Below, one piece after another: positions 27,106-35,918 of a stretch of 60,670 nt of DNA. The notes beneath the pieces were generated by a model. The model did no database searches and was not told where the DNA came from. It worked only from the letters and a program-made list of their open reading frames with translations. Position numbers and translations under genes: made by a program. Origin of the DNA: Streptomyces rochei (GTDB lineage Bacteria; Actinomycetota; Actinomycetes; Streptomycetales; Streptomycetaceae); the NCBI GenBank assembly GCA_002155895.1, contig MUMD01000020.1:1-60670 (forward strand), in the 5' to 3' direction. How positions within the stretch are numbered: the first letter of the stretch is position 1; every line of letters begins with the position of its first letter.

Positions 27106-27700
27106 CAGCGCACTCCAGGAAGTTCGCGATCAGCTGCTTGCCCTCGGGGCTGAGCACCGACTCGGGGTGGAACTGCACCCCGTGGACGGGGTGCTCGCGG
27201 TGGCGCAGGCCCATGATCGTGCCGTCCGCCGTGCGGGCGGTGACGACCAGTTCGTCCGGCAGACCGGTGGGCGCGACCACGAGCGAGTGGTAGCGGGTGG
27301 CGGTGAACGGGTCGGGCAGGCCGGCGAGGACGCCGCTGCCGTCGTGGTGCACCGCCGATGCCTTGCCGTGCACCTGCTCGCCGCGCACCACCGAGCCGCC
27401 GAAGGCGGTGGCGATGCTCTGGTGCCCCAGGCACACGCCGAGGATCGGCAGCCGTGCGCCCAGCTCGCGGACCGCCTCGACGCAGATCCCCGCCTCGGCG
27501 GGCGTGCCGGGGCCCGGTGAGAGCAGCAGCAGGTCGAACGCCGCGAGATCGGCGAGGCCGATGGCGTCGTTGCGGAAGACGGTGGGTCGGCCGCCCTGTT
27601 CGGCGACGTAGTGGACGAGGTTGTAGGTGAACGAGTCGTAGTTGTCCACGACCGCGATCCGTGGCCCGGCACCCGGTCGGGCTCCCCGCGGCGCGCTCAT
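27098..27700 (-). CDS. trpG: Anthranilate synthase glutamine amidotransferase component
   Basis: This 200-residue class I amidotransferase has VVDNYDSFTYNLVHYV at the start, LLLSPGPGTPAEAG, the catalytic Cys in GVCLGHQSIATAFGG (near 93) and the His-Glu pair in GVQFHPESVLSPEG (near 178). It supplies ammonia from glutamine to TrpE. It overlaps trpE by four bases and starts at ATG 27700. PabA would look alike, but the trpE-G-D-C context assigns it to Trp supply (trpG2, SCO3213). Confidence 0.92.
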   Translation of the reverse strand: MSAPRGARPGAGPRIAVVDNYDSFTYNLVHYVAEQGGRPTVFRNDAIGLADLAAFDLLLLSPGPGTPAEAGICVEAVRELGARLPILGVCLGHQSIATAFGGSVVRGEQVHGKASAVHHDGSGVLAGLPDPFTATRYHSLVVAPTGLPDELVVTARTADGTIMGLRHREHPVHGVQFHPESVLSPEGKQLIANFLECADD

Positions 27701-29241
27701 GTCCCGGCCTCCGCCCGCCGTACGGCCGTGAGCATGGCCCGCGACTTGTGCAGTGTCTCGCGGAACTCGGCGGCGGGGTCGGAGTCGGCGACGATCCCGG
27801 CGCCCGCCTGTACGTGCACCTGTCCGTCGGCGACGACCATGGTGCGCAGCGCGATGGCGAAGTCGGTCAGCCCGTCCGCGCCGACGAACCCGAGGGCGCC
27901 GCCGTACACGCCGCGCCGCTCGGGCTCCAGCTCGGCGATGATCTCCATCGCCCGGATCTTGGGTGCTCCGGAGAGCGTGCCGGCGGGAAAGGCGGAGCGC
28001 AGGGCGTCCAGCGCGTCCCGGCCCGGTGCGAGCCGGCCGGCGACGGTGGACGACAGGTGCATCACGTGGGAGAAGCGCTCGACCCGCATGAGCCGCTCCA
28101 CCCGGACGGTGCCCGGTTCGGTGACCCGGCCGAGGTCGTTGCGTCCGAGGTCGACCAGCATCACGTGCTCGGCGCGTTCCTTCTCGTCGGCGAGCAGTTC
28201 CCGCTCCAGCCGCAGGTCCTCCTCCGGGTCGGGGTGCCGGGGCCGGGTGCCGGCCAGGGGCCGGGTGCGTACCGTGCGGCCGGTCGCCTTGACGAGGAGC
28301 TCGGGCGAGGCGCCGATGATGTGCCGGCCGCCGCCGAGGCTCAGGTGGTACATGTACGGCGAGGGGTTGGTCGCCCGCAGGTGCCGGTACAGGTCGAGCG
28401 GTGCGGCGCGCAGGGGTCTGCTGAGCCGTCGGGAGAGCACGATCTGGAAGGCGTCGCCGGCGGCGATGTGCTCGCGGGCGCGGGCGACGCGGTCGGTGAA
28501 CTGCGCCTCGGTGAGGTTGGCGGTCCAGCCGTCCGTGTCGGTGCCCGCCGCAGCGGTGTCGGCGAGCGGGCGGCCGGCGAACCCGGCGGGCCGGTCAGCG
28601 TCGCGGAGCCTGCGGTTGAGGTGCGTGATCCGGGCGACGGCGTCGTCGTAGGACTCCAGGGCCGGGCGGTAGAGGGTCATCAGCAGGATCCGCCGGGTGG
28701 CGTGGTCGAAGACGACGAGGTCGTCGGCGGCCAGGAAGGCGGACTCGGGCAGGCCGGGTGGCTCTCCCGCGGCGAGGGGCAGGTCCTCGAAGTGGCGGGC
28801 CGCCTCGTAGCCGAGGTAGCCGACGATCCCGCCGTGGAAGGGCGGCAGTCCGTGCACCGGGGCCGCGGAGCGGGCCAGGAAGGCGCGCAGCGCGGTCAGC
28901 GGGTCGCCGCCGGGCAGGTCCAGCGGTACCGGGCGGTGGCCGACGTACGAGTAGCGTGCCACCCCGCCGGAGACCGGCACGCTCTCCAGCAGGAAGCCCG
29001 CCTCGTCCGGTCCGCACAGCTGGGAGAAGGCGGTGACGGGGCTGACGGCGTCGTCCAGGAACTCCTGGTGGAGCGGGATGACGTCGTGTTCCCGGGCCAG
29101 TGCGGCGGCGGCGGAGCGGTCCGGGACGGTGACGCGGGCCGCCTCGGCCGCCTCCCGTGCCTCCCGTGCCTCCCGTGCCTCCCGTGCGTCCCGTGCGTCC
29201 CGTGCGTCTGCGGTGCGCGGCTCGGCGGCCTGGGCGGTCAT
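27697..29241 (-). CDS. trpE: Anthranilate synthase component I
   Basis: This 514-residue protein starts at ATG 29241, overlapping glmT. Residues 12-36 are an unusual Ala/Arg/Glu/Asp tail made by 9-bp tandem repeats. The chorismate-binding domain follows: FLLESVPVSGGVARYSYVG near 83, PYMYHLSLGGGRHIIGASPE, TRPLAGTRPR, DLGRNDLGRV, HLSSTVAGRL and SGAPKIRAMEII. The LLES motif at 84-87 is the usual Trp feedback site, so inhibition by Trp may be retained. It makes anthranilate from chorismate with TrpG. It is the CDA-dedicated trpE2 (SCO3214 position). Confidence 0.92.
   Translation of the reverse strand: MTAQAAEPRTADARDARDAREAREAREAREAAEAARVTVPDRSAAAALAREHDVIPLHQEFLDDAVSPVTAFSQLCGPDEAGFLLESVPVSGGVARYSYVGHRPVPLDLPGGDPLTALRAFLARSAAPVHGLPPFHGGIVGYLGYEAARHFEDLPLAAGEPPGLPESAFLAADDLVVFDHATRRILLMTLYRPALESYDDAVARITHLNRRLRDADRPAGFAGRPLADTAAAGTDTDGWTANLTEAQFTDRVARAREHIAAGDAFQIVLSRRLSRPLRAAPLDLYRHLRATNPSPYMYHLSLGGGRHIIGASPELLVKATGRTVRTRPLAGTRPRHPDPEEDLRLERELLADEKERAEHVMLVDLGRNDLGRVTEPGTVRVERLMRVERFSHVMHLSSTVAGRLAPGRDALDALRSAFPAGTLSGAPKIRAMEIIAELEPERRGVYGGALGFVGADGLTDFAIALRTMVVADGQVHVQAGAGIVADSDPAAEFRETLHKSRAMLTAVRRAEAGT
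29157..29215 (-). repeat. 9-bp tandem repeats inside the 5' end of trpE
   Basis: The plus strand shows the unit CCCGTGCCT or CCCGTGCGT repeated about six to seven times. On the coding strand they give alternating Ala-Arg-Glu and Ala-Arg-Asp triplets ahead of the enzyme domain. Copy number could change without a frameshift. Confidence 0.7.
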
Positions 29242-30281
29242 GCGGCTTTCCCGGCGGCGGAGGAGATCCGGCCCACGCCGACGACGGCGCGCCGGGGGAC
29301 GGTGACGCGCCACCCGCCGGTGGCCTCCCGGCGCAGTTCGCAGGAGGCGAGGCTCCCCGGGGTGTCCGGGTAGCGGAAGACGGCCTTGGCGGTCTCGGCC
29401 ACCCAGCGGTACGCCTCGGCCTCGGTGCGGCCCTCGAAGACCTTGACCAGGCCGTACATGTTGAGCAGGTATCGGCCGATCTCCAGCTCGGCCTCCTCGG
29501 GGGAGGCGCCGACGGCGGTGTACGGGTCGTCGATCTCCACCACCTCGCGGTGGTCGTATCCGGCCTTCTCCAGATATCCGTCGATCTCGTCCCGGGTGAA
29601 GTGCAGGAACTTGTGGCCGGTCGCCGAGTACACGTCGGTGATCTCCTCGAACCACACGTCCACGGGCGAGCCGACGAGGAAGTCGTGCAGGACGAACGCC
29701 CCGCCGGGGCGGAGCATCCGGTGTGCCTCGGTGGCCACCGTCTGGCGGTCCGAGGGCGCCACGTGGTGCGAGCCGTAGGCCAGGAGCACGGCGTCCACGC
29801 TGCGGTCGCGCAGCAACGGCTGCTCGGCCCGCTGGAGCAGGGCGGGTACGCCCGCCGCCCACGCCGTCGTCACCATGTGGGGGGAGGCGTCGCAGGTGAG
29901 GATGTGGAAGTCGCCGATGCCCAGGTCGTCGCAGACCTTGCGGACCAGCCCGTCCCCGCCCAGCAGGTCGACCAGGACGGGCCGCTCGCCGTCCGGCGTG
30001 CGGCGGTCGGTGCCGGCGAAGCCCAGAAGCTTCCTGATACCGGTCTCGCGGGCCCGCCGGTTGAGGGTCTGTGCCTGCACGTACTCCACGCCCCGGCTGC
30101 CCTCGCCGTCGGCGCCGAAGTCGTCGTGCCGCGGTGGGGCATTGTCCGTGGCCGCCTCCCAGGCGGCGACCCTGCGCGGGTCGGCGAGGGCGTGCAACTC
30201 GGGGTGGTGCCGCCGCAGTTCCGCCAGCTGTTCCCGCACGTCGTCCCCGGCCACGGGGCGTCCGCTCGTCTGTGCGTGCAT
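29238..30281 (-). CDS. glmT: SAM-dependent methyltransferase, alpha-ketoglutarate C3-methyltransferase (GlmT)
   Basis: This 347-residue protein starts at ATG 30281 with GAGGAG nine bases ahead. The SAM-binding fold shows LVDLLGGDGLVRKVC near 120, then HILTCDASPHMVTTAW, DAVLLAYGSHHVAPSDRQTV and RMLRPGGAFVLHDFLVG. C-terminal segments include FLHFTRDEIDGYLEKAGY. GlmT/DptI/LptI enzymes methylate 2-oxoglutarate, the source of the 3-methylglutamate residue in CDA, daptomycin and A54145. It leads the trpE-G-D-C-DAHP synthase operon. A conserved 25-bp element sits 81 bp upstream. Confidence 0.87.
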   Translation of the reverse strand: MHAQTSGRPVAGDDVREQLAELRRHHPELHALADPRRVAAWEAATDNAPPRHDDFGADGEGSRGVEYVQAQTLNRRARETGIRKLLGFAGTDRRTPDGERPVLVDLLGGDGLVRKVCDDLGIGDFHILTCDASPHMVTTAWAAGVPALLQRAEQPLLRDRSVDAVLLAYGSHHVAPSDRQTVATEAHRMLRPGGAFVLHDFLVGSPVDVWFEEITDVYSATGHKFLHFTRDEIDGYLEKAGYDHREVVEIDDPYTAVGASPEEAELEIGRYLLNMYGLVKVFEGRTEAEAYRWVAETAKAVFRYPDTPGSLASCELRREATGGWRVTVPRRAVVGVGRISSAAGKAA

Positions 30282-30348
30282 GCGTCGGGATCTCCTCGGG
30301 TGGGGGTGAACGCGGGCCAACGCGATGCCCGCCGAACGTGCGGCCACG

Positions 30349-30386
30349 ACCCTAGGAGCGGCGTCTTTCTCCTCGATATCGATCGG
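30349..30386 (-). promoter_or_regulatory. glmT promoter with shared CDA element
   Basis: In gene direction the element CCGATCGATATCGAG-GAGAAAGACG (30386-30362) is followed after 7 nt by TAGGGT (30354-30349), a possible -10. GAAAGCC and GAAAGAC lie 22 bp apart, the second one 8 bp before the -10, like SARP-dependent promoters. The same arrangement occurs before the MbtH-like gene at 35919-35956. Confidence 0.55.
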
Positions 30387-30548
30387 CTTTCGCCCCGCCG
30401 GGCCAAGATCCGTCCCTGACGAAAGTAAGGCGCAAGAGACGTCGTTCGTGCCTGGTGACATCCGATGACGGGCTCCTACAGTCACTGCGCGGGGGACGCA
30501 GCCAAGACCGGAACTGAGCGCGGAGTCGAGCCCGGGAGGGCGTCAGGG

Positions 30549-32939
30549 ATGAAGAACCAGTTGGACGAGCCGGGGGGCACGACACGCGTCGGCGGGAGAG
30601 GCGGCCTCACCGCCGCCGAGGTCGCCGAACGGGTCGCGGCGGGGCAGGTCAACGATGTGCCGGCCCGGTCGAGCCGCAGCGTCGGCGAGATCGTCCGCAG
30701 CAACCTGTTCACACGCATCAACGCGATCATCGGCGTGCTGTTCGTCATCGTGATGATCGTCGGGCCGGTGCAGGACGGACTGTTCGGCGGGGTCATCCTC
30801 GCCAACACGCTGATCGGCATCATCCAGGAGGTGCGCGCCAAGCGGACCCTGGACCAGCTCGCGATCGTCGGCGAGAGCCGGCCCCGCGTCTGGCGGGACG
30901 GGCAGCGGGTCGAGCTGAGCGCCTCCGACATCGTCATCGACGACACCATCGACCTCGGCCAGGGCGACAAGATCGTGGTGGACGGCACGGTCACCTCGGG
31001 CGACAACCTGGAGGTCGACGAGTCGCTGCTCACCGGCGAGGCCGACCCGGTGGTCAAGCAACCCGGCGACCCGGTGATGTCCGGCAGCTTCGTGGTCGCC
31101 GGGTCGGGGGCGTTCACCGCCACCCGGGTGGGCCGGGAGGCGTACGCCTCGCAGCTCGCCGAGGAGGCGAAGCGCTTCAGCCTCGTCAACTCCGAGCTGC
31201 GCAACGGCATCGACCGGATCCTGAAGTTCGTCACCTACGCGATCATCCCGGCGGGTGTCGCGCTGATCATCACGCAGTTCGTGGTGAACGACGACAACTT
31301 CTCGGAGGCGATCCGCCGCATGGTGGGCGGTCTCGTCCCCATGGTCCCCGAGGGCCTGGTGCTGCTGACCTCTCTGGCCTTCGCGGTCGGCGTGGTCCGG
31401 CTCGGCAAGAAGCAGTGCCTCGTGCAGGAGCTGCCCGCGATCGAGGGGCTGGCCCGGGTGGACACGGTCTGCCTGGACAAGACGGGGACGCTCACCGAGG
31501 CCTCGATGGACGTCGACGAGGTCCTGCAACTGCTGCCGGACGTGCCGGCCGAGGCGGTGCTCGGCGCCCTCGGCGCCGCCGACGAGCGCCCCAACGCCAG
31601 CCTCCAGGCGATCATCGAGTCCTACCCCGCGCCCGAGGACTGGCGGCGCACCGCCACCGCGCCCTTCTCGTCCGCGCGGCGCTGGAGCGGCGCCTCTTTC
31701 GTCGAGCCGTCCGGCGCCGAGTCGGCATGGCTGCTCGGAGCCCCGGACACGATGCTGCCGGCCGGCCACTCGGTGCTCACCGCCGCCGACTCCTACGGGG
31801 CGCGGGGGCTGCGCGTGCTGCTCCTCGCGCGCTGTTCGCGAGCGCTGGACGTGCTCATGGAGGACCCCGCCGCCGTACCCGACGCGGTCACTCCGGCCGC
31901 GCTCGTCGTCATCAAGCAGCGGGTGCGGCAGGAGGCGCCGGCCACCCTCCGGTACTTCGCCGACCAGGGCGTGACGGCGAAGGTGATCTCGGGCGACAAC
32001 GCCGTCTCGGTGGGCGCCGTCGCGTCCAGCCTGTCGCTGCCGGGAGCGGAGCGGCCGGTGGACGCCCGGTTCCTGCCCGAGGACCCGAGGGAACTCGCCG
32101 ACGCCGTCGAGGAGAACTCCATCTTCGGGCGGGTCGGGCCGCAGCAGAAGCGGGACATGGTGGGCGCCCTGCAGTCGCGCGGCCACACGGTGGCGATGAC
32201 CGGCGACGGCGTCAACGACGTCCTCGCACTGAAGGACGCGGACATCGGCGTGGGGATGGGATCGGGCAGCCCGGCCACGCGGGCGGTCGCGCAGATCGTG
32301 CTGCTGAACAACAACTTCTCCGCGCTGCCCTCGGTGGTCGCGGAGGGACGCCGGGTCATCGGCAACATCGAGCGGGTGGCCAACCTGTTCCTCACCAAGA
32401 CCGTGTACTCGGTGCTGATGGCGCTGGTCGTCGTGATCGCCCAGGTGCCCTACCCGTTCCTGCCGCGCCACATCACCCTGGTCGGCTCCCTCACCATCGG
32501 CATCCCCGCGTTCTTCATCGCACTCGCCCCCAACAAGGAGCGTGCCCGGCCCGACTTCGTCGGCCGCGTCCTCAGGTTCGCGATCCCGGCCGGCGCGCTG
32601 GCGGCCACCGCGGCCTCGGTCGCCTACCTGATCGCCCGGTCCGTGTACGACGACAACCTGGACGCCGAGACCTCGGCGGCGACCCTCGCGCTCTTCCTGA
32701 CCGCGCTGTGGGCCCTGGCCATCATCGCCCGCCCGTACACCTGGTGGCGGGTGCTGCTGGTGCTGACCATGGCGGTGAGCTTCGCCGTGGTGCTGGTGGT
32801 GCCGTGGCTCCAGGAGTTCTTCCAGCTGAAGCTTGTCGGTGTCACGGCGCCGTGGGCGGCGGTCGCCTGTGCGGCGGTCGCCGGACTGGTGCTGGAGGTG
32901 GTCTGGGCCCGGATGCGGCGCAGGCTCGACGCCAAGTGA
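30549..32939 (+). CDS. P-type cation-transporting ATPase, CtpE-like
   Basis: This 796-residue protein starts at ATG 30549 behind GGGAGGG. P-type hallmarks: LLTGEADPV (actuator), PMVPEGLVLLTSLAFAVGVV (ion-binding TM4), CLDKTGTLTEASMDVDEV (phosphorylated Asp), MTGDGVNDVLALKDADIGVG near 575. Several TM helices follow in the last 200 residues. The TM4 and QCLVQELPAIEGLARVD segments resemble mycobacterial CtpE, reported to move Ca2+. It holds the SCO3216 position in the CDA cluster. Calcium handling or self-protection against a calcium-dependent lipopeptide is a plausible inference, not shown by sequence alone. Two hairpins follow the stop. Confidence 0.82.
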   Translation: MKNQLDEPGGTTRVGGRGGLTAAEVAERVAAGQVNDVPARSSRSVGEIVRSNLFTRINAIIGVLFVIVMIVGPVQDGLFGGVILANTLIGIIQEVRAKRTLDQLAIVGESRPRVWRDGQRVELSASDIVIDDTIDLGQGDKIVVDGTVTSGDNLEVDESLLTGEADPVVKQPGDPVMSGSFVVAGSGAFTATRVGREAYASQLAEEAKRFSLVNSELRNGIDRILKFVTYAIIPAGVALIITQFVVNDDNFSEAIRRMVGGLVPMVPEGLVLLTSLAFAVGVVRLGKKQCLVQELPAIEGLARVDTVCLDKTGTLTEASMDVDEVLQLLPDVPAEAVLGALGAADERPNASLQAIIESYPAPEDWRRTATAPFSSARRWSGASFVEPSGAESAWLLGAPDTMLPAGHSVLTAADSYGARGLRVLLLARCSRALDVLMEDPAAVPDAVTPAALVVIKQRVRQEAPATLRYFADQGVTAKVISGDNAVSVGAVASSLSLPGAERPVDARFLPEDPRELADAVEENSIFGRVGPQQKRDMVGALQSRGHTVAMTGDGVNDVLALKDADIGVGMGSGSPATRAVAQIVLLNNNFSALPSVVAEGRRVIGNIERVANLFLTKTVYSVLMALVVVIAQVPYPFLPRHITLVGSLTIGIPAFFIALAPNKERARPDFVGRVLRFAIPAGALAATAASVAYLIARSVYDDNLDAETSAATLALFLTALWALAIIARPYTWWRVLLVLTMAVSFAVVLVVPWLQEFFQLKLVGVTAPWAAVACAAVAGLVLEVVWARMRRRLDAK

Positions 32940-32943
32940 GCGA

Positions 32944-33009
32944 CCGGGCGGTCTCCCCCGTACCGCCCGGTGAGAGGAAGGGACGCCCGGTCCGTGCCGG
33001 GCGTCCCTT
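32944..33009 (+). terminator. Two tandem hairpins after the P-type ATPase gene
   Basis: The first pairs CCGGGCGGT with ACCGCCCGG (32944-32970). The second is longer: AAGGGACGCCCGG (32978-32990) with CCGGGCGTCCCTT (32997-33009). They begin 5 bp after the stop codon and should insulate cdaR from read-through. Confidence 0.75.
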
Positions 33010-33668
33010 CCGTCTGTACGGCTCCCTGTCGCCGAGGGCGTCCGGATCCAGCCAAAGTCCACTCCGGTTCGACCGGACGCGACACTCCGGCCCACCCCGG
33101 CCCCGTCGGCCGCAGCGCACCGCGACATCCGCCGCCACCAGCGGACTTCGCATTCTTCGGCTATCCACGGGGAAGGTGACCGACGAGTGACCGAGGGGCC
33201 GGATCCAAGCCTCGGGGGAATAGGAAACGCCGCACTGACCAAAGCCAGGGCAGAGACCTGACGAAAGTTGAGTGTTGGAGTTGAAGAAGATCCGTATTAT
33301 TCGACTGCAGGCAGGGGGGAGCCGGCTACGACGGTAAAAATACGCAGGTCACATTGGGCCGAACCGCAGGCAGCGCCGCGCCGGCGACCACGACCGCGAC
33401 ATTCGCACCGATCCCCCTCACACTGCCACCCGGCCACCGGGCCCGGGCGTACGGCACCGAACGGAAGTGAGGAACTCGCGCAGACCACGAACCGCTGACG
33501 CACAGAGACCGGATCAGGAGGTGAGCGACATGGCGACGAGGGCCCTACCAGCGGTGAACCCGGCTGACCCGACCCACGCGAAGATTTCATGTCCCCGACA
33601 CCCATCAGATTCGGAGAGTCACGGCACGCAGACATCAGCACAACTTGACGCGGGGGTATCAAGAGGTC
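33010..33668 (+). other. cdaR upstream region, about 660 bp without a supported gene
   Basis: No ORF here looks coding. The region should hold the cdaR promoter, which in S. coelicolor is bound by phosphorylated AbsA2. A 12-mer CCTGACGAAAGT at 33257-33268 also occurs upstream of the ATPase gene at 30415. A TATTAT at 33294-33299 could be a -10, but no good -35 is placed with it. Confidence 0.4.
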
Positions 33669-35570
33669 ATGAATCTTCGGCTGATAGAACCGATACACAA
33701 GGAAATCGGCAGTGCGGAGAATTCCCAAAAGGAATTTCCCGCAGTCGGTCTCGAATTCGGAGTGCTCGGGCCGCTCGAAGTGAATATGAACGGCCGAGGG
33801 CTTACCGTGGGCGGCCCCAGGCAACGTGCCGTGCTTTCCGCATTACTCCTCTCGTTCAATCAGGTGGTCTCTTTTGACGCCCTGATAGAAAAAGTCTGGA
33901 ACGGCCGTCCCCCGAGCACGGCGCGCACTCAGGTGGCCATTTGCATCGCCACGCTGCGCAAGATCTTCCGCACCGCCGGCCTGGACCGGGAGACCATCAT
34001 CACGGCCACGCCCGGCTACATGCTCAGCCTCACCGGCCACTCGCTGGACTCGCTCCGCTTCGAGCGCTTGGTCGCCCGGGCCACGGAGCTGACGGCCGAG
34101 AACCGCCCGGCGCCCGCGGCGGACGCGCTGCGCCAGGCGCTGGCCCTGTGGCGCGGCCCCGCGCTCGGCGGCGTCTACGCCCCGTTCGCCGAGACCGAGG
34201 CGTCCCGCCTCGACGAACAGCGGATGCTGGCCGTGGAACAGCTCACGGCGCTGCGCCTCCAACTCGGCGAGCACCAGTCCGTGCTGGGCGAACTCCAGGC
34301 ACTGGTCGGCGCCTGTCCACTGCGGGACCGGCTGCGCTACTACCTGATGCTCGCCCAGTACCGTTCGGGCCGGCGTGCGGAGGCACTGACGACATTTCGC
34401 GACGGAATGCGCCACTCCATCGAAGAGATCGGTCTTGAACTGGGCACCGACCTCCAGGCGCTGCACGACTCGATCCTCCGGGACGAATTCCCACAGCTCG
34501 ACGTCCCGGGCATAGCGGTGCAGCAAAGAGACAGACAGCAGACCGTTCCCACTCAGCTTCCGGAAAGCGACGCCTACTTCATCGGGCGTAGTCGAGAGCA
34601 GTGGCTGATGGATGATGTGCTGCTCGACGGATCCGCGCAGAATCCCTCCCCCATCGCCTACATCACCGGAAGTCCCGGAATCGGAAAGACGAGCCTCGCC
34701 GTCAACTGGGCGCACCGCACGGCCCACAGATTTCCCGACGGTCAGTTGTTCGCCGACCTCCGGGAGGGCGACACCCTGGGCGTGCTCCACCGGTTCCTGC
34801 GCCAGCTGGGAGCCGAGGGCCCGCTGCCCACCGAGCCCGCAGACGCGGCCGAGCGGTACCGCGGGATGCTGGAGGGCAGGCGCGTCCTGATCGTGCTCGA
34901 CCACGCCTCGTCGTACACCCAGGTACGTCATCTGCTGCCCACGAGCGGCGGGTGCTGCGTCCTCATCACCGGCCGGGCCAACCTGGACGAGCTGATGCAG
35001 AAGTACCGCGCCCTGCGCCTGCGCGTGGCGCCGCTGTCGGACGACGAGTCACGGGAGACGCTGACCAGTGTGCTGCGAGACGCCAGGGCGGAGGAGTCTC
35101 CCGAGGCGACCAGCCGGCTCGCCGGGCTGTGCGGGCACACTCCCCTCGCGCTGCGGGCCGCCGCGGCCCGGCTGCTCACCAAGACGCACTGGCGGGTCCT
35201 CGATCTGGTCCGCCGCCTGGAGCGCTCGGGCGACCGGCTGGCGGAACTCAGCATCGGGGACGACTCGCTGCGCGCCCGGCTGGACCGCAGCATGCGGGAG
35301 CTGGACCCCAGGGTGGCCTCCGCCTACCGGGAGTTGAGCCGTCTCGACGACACGGACTTCGACGCCGCCCAGGCGGCGCAGGTGCTCGGCACGGACCTGC
35401 TGGAGGCCGAGGACCTGATCGAGACCCTGGTCGACGCGCAGCTCCTGGAGGCGGTGGGCCGCGGCGGCGCCTGGGGCGAGATGCGCTACCGGTGGCAGGA
35501 GTTGGTGCGGCTGCACGCCTTGCACTGCCTGACGACCGCCACCCCGTGCGGGGCGGCGCTCACCGACTGA
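33669..35570 (+). CDS. cdaR: SARP-family pathway activator CdaR
   Basis: This protein is 633 residues from ATG 33669; a TTG at 33645 would add 8. A SARP DNA-binding wing spans about 25-115 (FGVLGPLEVNMNGRGL, GPRQRAVLSALLLSFNQVVS, IEKVWNGRPPSTARTQVAIC), and a BTAD bacterial activation domain about 115-265 (RFERLVARATEL, ALWRGPALGGVYAPFAETEA). An NB-ARC-like ATPase follows with P-loop GSPGIGKTSLAVNWAHR near 334. CdaR activates CDA biosynthesis; AbsA2~P represses it. Residue 59 (Leu) is encoded by TTA at 33843, so translation may depend on the bldA tRNA. It converges on the MbtH-like gene. Confidence 0.9.
   Translation: MNLRLIEPIHKEIGSAENSQKEFPAVGLEFGVLGPLEVNMNGRGLTVGGPRQRAVLSALLLSFNQVVSFDALIEKVWNGRPPSTARTQVAICIATLRKIFRTAGLDRETIITATPGYMLSLTGHSLDSLRFERLVARATELTAENRPAPAADALRQALALWRGPALGGVYAPFAETEASRLDEQRMLAVEQLTALRLQLGEHQSVLGELQALVGACPLRDRLRYYLMLAQYRSGRRAEALTTFRDGMRHSIEEIGLELGTDLQALHDSILRDEFPQLDVPGIAVQQRDRQQTVPTQLPESDAYFIGRSREQWLMDDVLLDGSAQNPSPIAYITGSPGIGKTSLAVNWAHRTAHRFPDGQLFADLREGDTLGVLHRFLRQLGAEGPLPTEPADAAERYRGMLEGRRVLIVLDHASSYTQVRHLLPTSGGCCVLITGRANLDELMQKYRALRLRVAPLSDDESRETLTSVLRDARAEESPEATSRLAGLCGHTPLALRAAAARLLTKTHWRVLDLVRRLERSGDRLAELSIGDDSLRARLDRSMRELDPRVASAYRELSRLDDTDFDAAQAAQVLGTDLLEAEDLIETLVDAQLLEAVGRGGAWGEMRYRWQELVRLHALHCLTTATPCGAALTD
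33843..33845 (+). promoter_or_regulatory. In-frame TTA codon in cdaR
   Basis: The codons read GCA TTA CTC CTC TCG for A-L-L-L-S. TTA is rare in Streptomyces genes and needs the developmentally controlled bldA tRNA, so this codon can delay CdaR synthesis until late growth. Confidence 0.8.
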
Positions 35571-35584
35571 GCCGGGACACGACA

Positions 35585-35621
35585 ACGGCCCGTACACCCC
35601 GGCCGGGGTGGTACGGGCCGT
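35585..35621. terminator. Hairpin between convergent cdaR and MbtH-like gene
   Basis: ACGGCCCGTACACCCCGG (35585-35602) pairs with CCGGGGTGGTACGGGCCGT (35603-35621), a nearly perfect palindrome between two stop codons. It can terminate both transcripts. Confidence 0.75.
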
Positions 35622-35636
35622 CGCGTTCGCCAGGCG

Positions 35637-35852
35637 TCAGTTGCCGGCGCTCATCGCCTCGACGAGGCTCCTGGGCCGCATGTCGGTCCAGTTCTTCTCC
35701 ACGTACTCCAGGCACGCCTCCCGGTCGGACTCGCCGAAGGCGACCGTCCACCCCGCGGGCACGTCCACGAACGAGGGCCACAGCGAGTGCTGCCCCTCCT
35801 CATTGACCAGCACGAGGTAGCGGCCGTCTGCGTCTTCGAACGGATTGGTCAC
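35637..35852 (-). CDS. MbtH-like protein
   Basis: This 71-residue protein starts at GTG 35852 with GGAAGGAA upstream. The MbtH signature is complete: [54 protein letters not shown], including the three conserved Trp residues. MbtH proteins bind NRPS adenylation domains and promote their folding or activity. This is the CDA-associated copy (SCO3218 position), probably assisting CdaPS1-3. Its promoter carries the same element as glmT. Confidence 0.93.
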   Translation of the reverse strand: MTNPFEDADGRYLVLVNEEGQHSLWPSFVDVPAGWTVAFGESDREACLEYVEKNWTDMRPRSLVEAMSAGN

Positions 35853-35918
35853 GTCTTCATTCCTTCCGGGAGCGTCGGGTGAACTCTGCGCGAGTCGCGG
35901 ACCCTGCCGACTCCGGCC

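Noticed and set aside
29157..29215. Possible CRISPR or microsatellite array
   Set aside because: The 9-bp units are contiguous without spacers and are in frame inside trpE.
30543..33242. A 899-codon minus-strand open frame opposite the P-type ATPase
   Set aside because: Low-complexity His/Gly/Asp/Arg translation typical of antisense frames in GC-rich genes; the plus strand has all P-type ATPase motifs.
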